DNA from: Lysobacterales bacterium
Lineage (GTDB): Bacteria; Pseudomonadota; Gammaproteobacteria; Xanthomonadales; SZUA-36
Assembly: GCA_021648125.1 (NCBI GenBank)
Contig: JAKITK010000012.1
Coordinates: 1 to 64,000 of the forward strand
Direction of reading: 5' to 3'
Length of the DNA stretch: 64,000 nucleotides
In this document: in pieces, positions 62,760-64,000 of the stretch
Numbering within the stretch: position 1 is the first letter of the stretch
How the letters are laid out: every line of letters starts with the position of its first letter
The notes under the pieces: model-generated
What the model saw: only the letters and a program-made list of their open reading frames with translations
Database searches by the model: none
What the model was told of the DNA's origin: nothing
Position numbers and translations under genes: made by a program

Positions 62760-63389
62760 TTAAAGTCTCTCTAGGTAACCCATGCTTAAGCTTACCAGTT
62801 CATCTAGAAATTCTGGTTTTGTAAAAAGTAGTGGCTCATCTATTAATGTTGTTTGTATCAGCGAATCTACTGAGTTAGCGAGAATATAGGCGCGGGTGTA
62901 GTTGTCATATTGGTCAGCACCATCCACTTCATCCAGTAGTGGATGCAAAAGGCCAGTGAGAAACGAAGCGGTGCCATGCGGTGGCTCCGGGTAGACCAAG
63001 CTGTTTGCTTGTATATGGAGTATGCGTGCAAGCTCCAAATTTTCGGAGTGCACACTAATAAACTCTTTCATAACCAAGCGAATATTATTTTCACGGTCGA
63101 GTCTGCTATTCTTACAGGTTCGATTTTTATGTATTCTAGTGATAAGCGAAGAAATTCGTTTAAATTCTTCCTCTTGATGTAATTCAACCAGCCTGACTAC
63201 TATTGATTCCTTGTTGGGGAAGTACTGGTAAAGGGATCCAATACTCACTCCTGCCAAGTCAGCTATGTGATTAGTAGTGAAATTCTCCTTTTTCTTCTCC
63301 AACAGAACATGAGCAGTAACTTCAAGAATCGCGTTTACTACGGCCTTGGAGCGGGATTGGCTGGGAATTCTTCTTTGTATATCAGTCAT
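62760..63389 (-). CDS. TetR/AcrR-family regulator
   Basis: Regulator of 209 residues with the TetR HTH in the first 60 residues (ENFTTNHIADLAGVSIGSLY, then QYFPNKESIVVRLVELHQEE). The ligand-binding C-terminal part has no assigned partner. It lies alone, and its target operon could be on either side; the downstream (right-hand) partial gene starts 330 bases beyond. The ATG at 63389 is used; family start fits. Confidence 0.88.
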   Translation of the reverse strand: MTDIQRRIPSQSRSKAVVNAILEVTAHVLLEKKKENFTTNHIADLAGVSIGSLYQYFPNKESIVVRLVELHQEEEFKRISSLITRIHKNRTCKNSRLDRENNIRLVMKEFISVHSENLELARILHIQANSLVYPEPPHGTASFLTGLLHPLLDEVDGADQYDNYTRAYILANSVDSLIQTTLIDEPLLFTKPEFLDELVSLSMGYLERL

Positions 63390-63722
63390 ATAGCTTATTA
63401 TGCCTTAGGCGTGCAAAATATACGAGTAGTCCCTTTTATTGTCTAACTGTTATTATGTACCATGTTCTTGCTGAAGGGAAGATGCATCAACACGCTCTCT
63501 TCTTGGCTATTAAAAGGCAGTATAAGTTAAGTGAGAGATAAAGGACTATCTGCACAGATTAGAAGTATAAACAGATCACTATTTGTAGAGATTCACTGTG
63601 CAATAGTTAGACCTACGGACTGGTTTAATGCGTTGCTGATTAATCGACCCACTCGGCTTAATTCCCGGCAGGCCACCCACTTGCCCAGCTTAAACCCACA
63701 CAATCATTAATGTAGAACCAAT
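63390..63722. other. Intergenic, promoter region
   Basis: About 330 bases between the TetR gene and the next start. No terminator or operator was identified with confidence. Confidence 0.4.
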
Positions 63723-64000
63723 ATGAAATATTTAATAAACAGTGGCCCTTCAATTAAGGGATATGCTAGCAAGCAAGCAAGCTGGCATGGTTTTAAGCAA
63801 CTGTTGTTAAGCATGGCTATGGTTTTGCTCTTTGCCCAAATAACAGTGGCTGGCCCACATCCAAATATGTATCTCAATCAGGTTGAAATTGATGGCATCA
63901 ATGGCAAGGTTGCGGCAGAAACAGAACCCTGGTTTAGTTCCTACACTCAAGTTATGGCAGCGGCCAATGTACTGCTAAATGCGCCGGTTGATCCACTAGA
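63723..64000 (+). CDS. Secreted protein, alginate-lyase-like N-terminus, cut by window end
   Basis: The first 92 codons are visible: a basic N-terminus, a hydrophobic signal (LLLSMAMVLLFAQITVAG), then HPNMYLNQVEIDGINGKVAA and EPWFSSYTQVMAAANVLLNA. That pattern resembles the start of alginate-lyase or heparinase-type polysaccharide lyases (HPxLxLxxxEIxxIKxKI...PW). The rest lies beyond the window, so the assignment is tentative. The ATG at 63723 is the only start with a following signal. Confidence 0.55.
   Translation, partial: MKYLINSGPSIKGYASKQASWHGFKQLLLSMAMVLLFAQITVAGPHPNMYLNQVEIDGINGKVAAETEPWFSSYTQVMAAANVLLNAPVDPL

Overview
The window looks like the chromosome of a gammaproteobacterium, probably marine and free-living. 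This is inferred from protein style and gene content (octaheme cytochrome, RND efflux, BatA-D/MoxR operon, two arylsulfatases, TonB receptor with TPP riboswitch); no rRNA or tRNA is present to confirm it. Base composition is moderate by eye, and AT-richer in the accessory parts.

Layout. 1-2.1 kb: a hipBA toxin-antitoxin pair. 2.1-4.4 kb: an octaheme cytochrome c with TPR repeats. 4.7-16.4 kb: an export and sensing locus with an outer-membrane factor, membrane-fusion protein and RND pump, a DUF6134-like secreted protein, a tiny lipoprotein, a fatty-acid-hydroxylase/sterol-desaturase-like enzyme, a cyclic-peptide-type ABC exporter and an OmpR-class two-component system. Three start points in this locus carry the same promoter architecture, CTTAAK-N5-ATTAAT followed 11 bp later by a -10 hexamer. 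It matches the known PmrA box layout, so the locus is probably one regulon of its own response regulator.

16.4-37.8 kb: a plastic accessory region. It holds secreted Lcl/DUF1566 proteins, an FG-GAP propeller, a second hipBA with operator repeats, an Mrr-type nuclease, a DUF3800 protein, the AAA ATPase/subtilisin pair IetAS (a known anti-phage system), a DUF4143 ATPase and an orphan MqsA. Between them lie many dead pieces: IS3 and integrase-type transposases, PIN toxin, HsdR, HipA C-terminus, MqsR and BatD C-terminus, plus two MITE-like inverted-repeat elements. The BatD fragment at 19.5 kb and the intact batD end at 37.8 kb are direct repeats bracketing most of this island.

37.8-45.3 kb: a co-oriented MoxR-HAD-DUF58-DUF4381-BatA-BatB-BatC-BatD operon. 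45.4-53 kb: an arylsulfatase with a divergent LysR regulator, an acyl-CoA dehydrogenase, a phosphotransferase-like protein, a second arylsulfatase and a Phd-like antitoxin. 53.1-56 kb: a thiamine uptake operon (TonB receptor plus PnuT) under a TPP riboswitch with a readable expression platform. 56.2-64 kb: an ABC1-kinase remnant, an ISL3-type MITE with an 8-bp target duplication, a flavodoxin-fold/VOC operon with a divergent regulator carrying C-terminal cysteines, another desaturase-like protein, a frameshifted membrane-protein pair, a VapC remnant, a TetR regulator and the start of a secreted protein running off the end.

Several genes are broken by single-base changes in homopolymer runs (4.8, 11.6, 61.3-61.5 and 62.4 kb). 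Either these genes are decaying or the underlying assembly has homopolymer errors; raw reads would decide.
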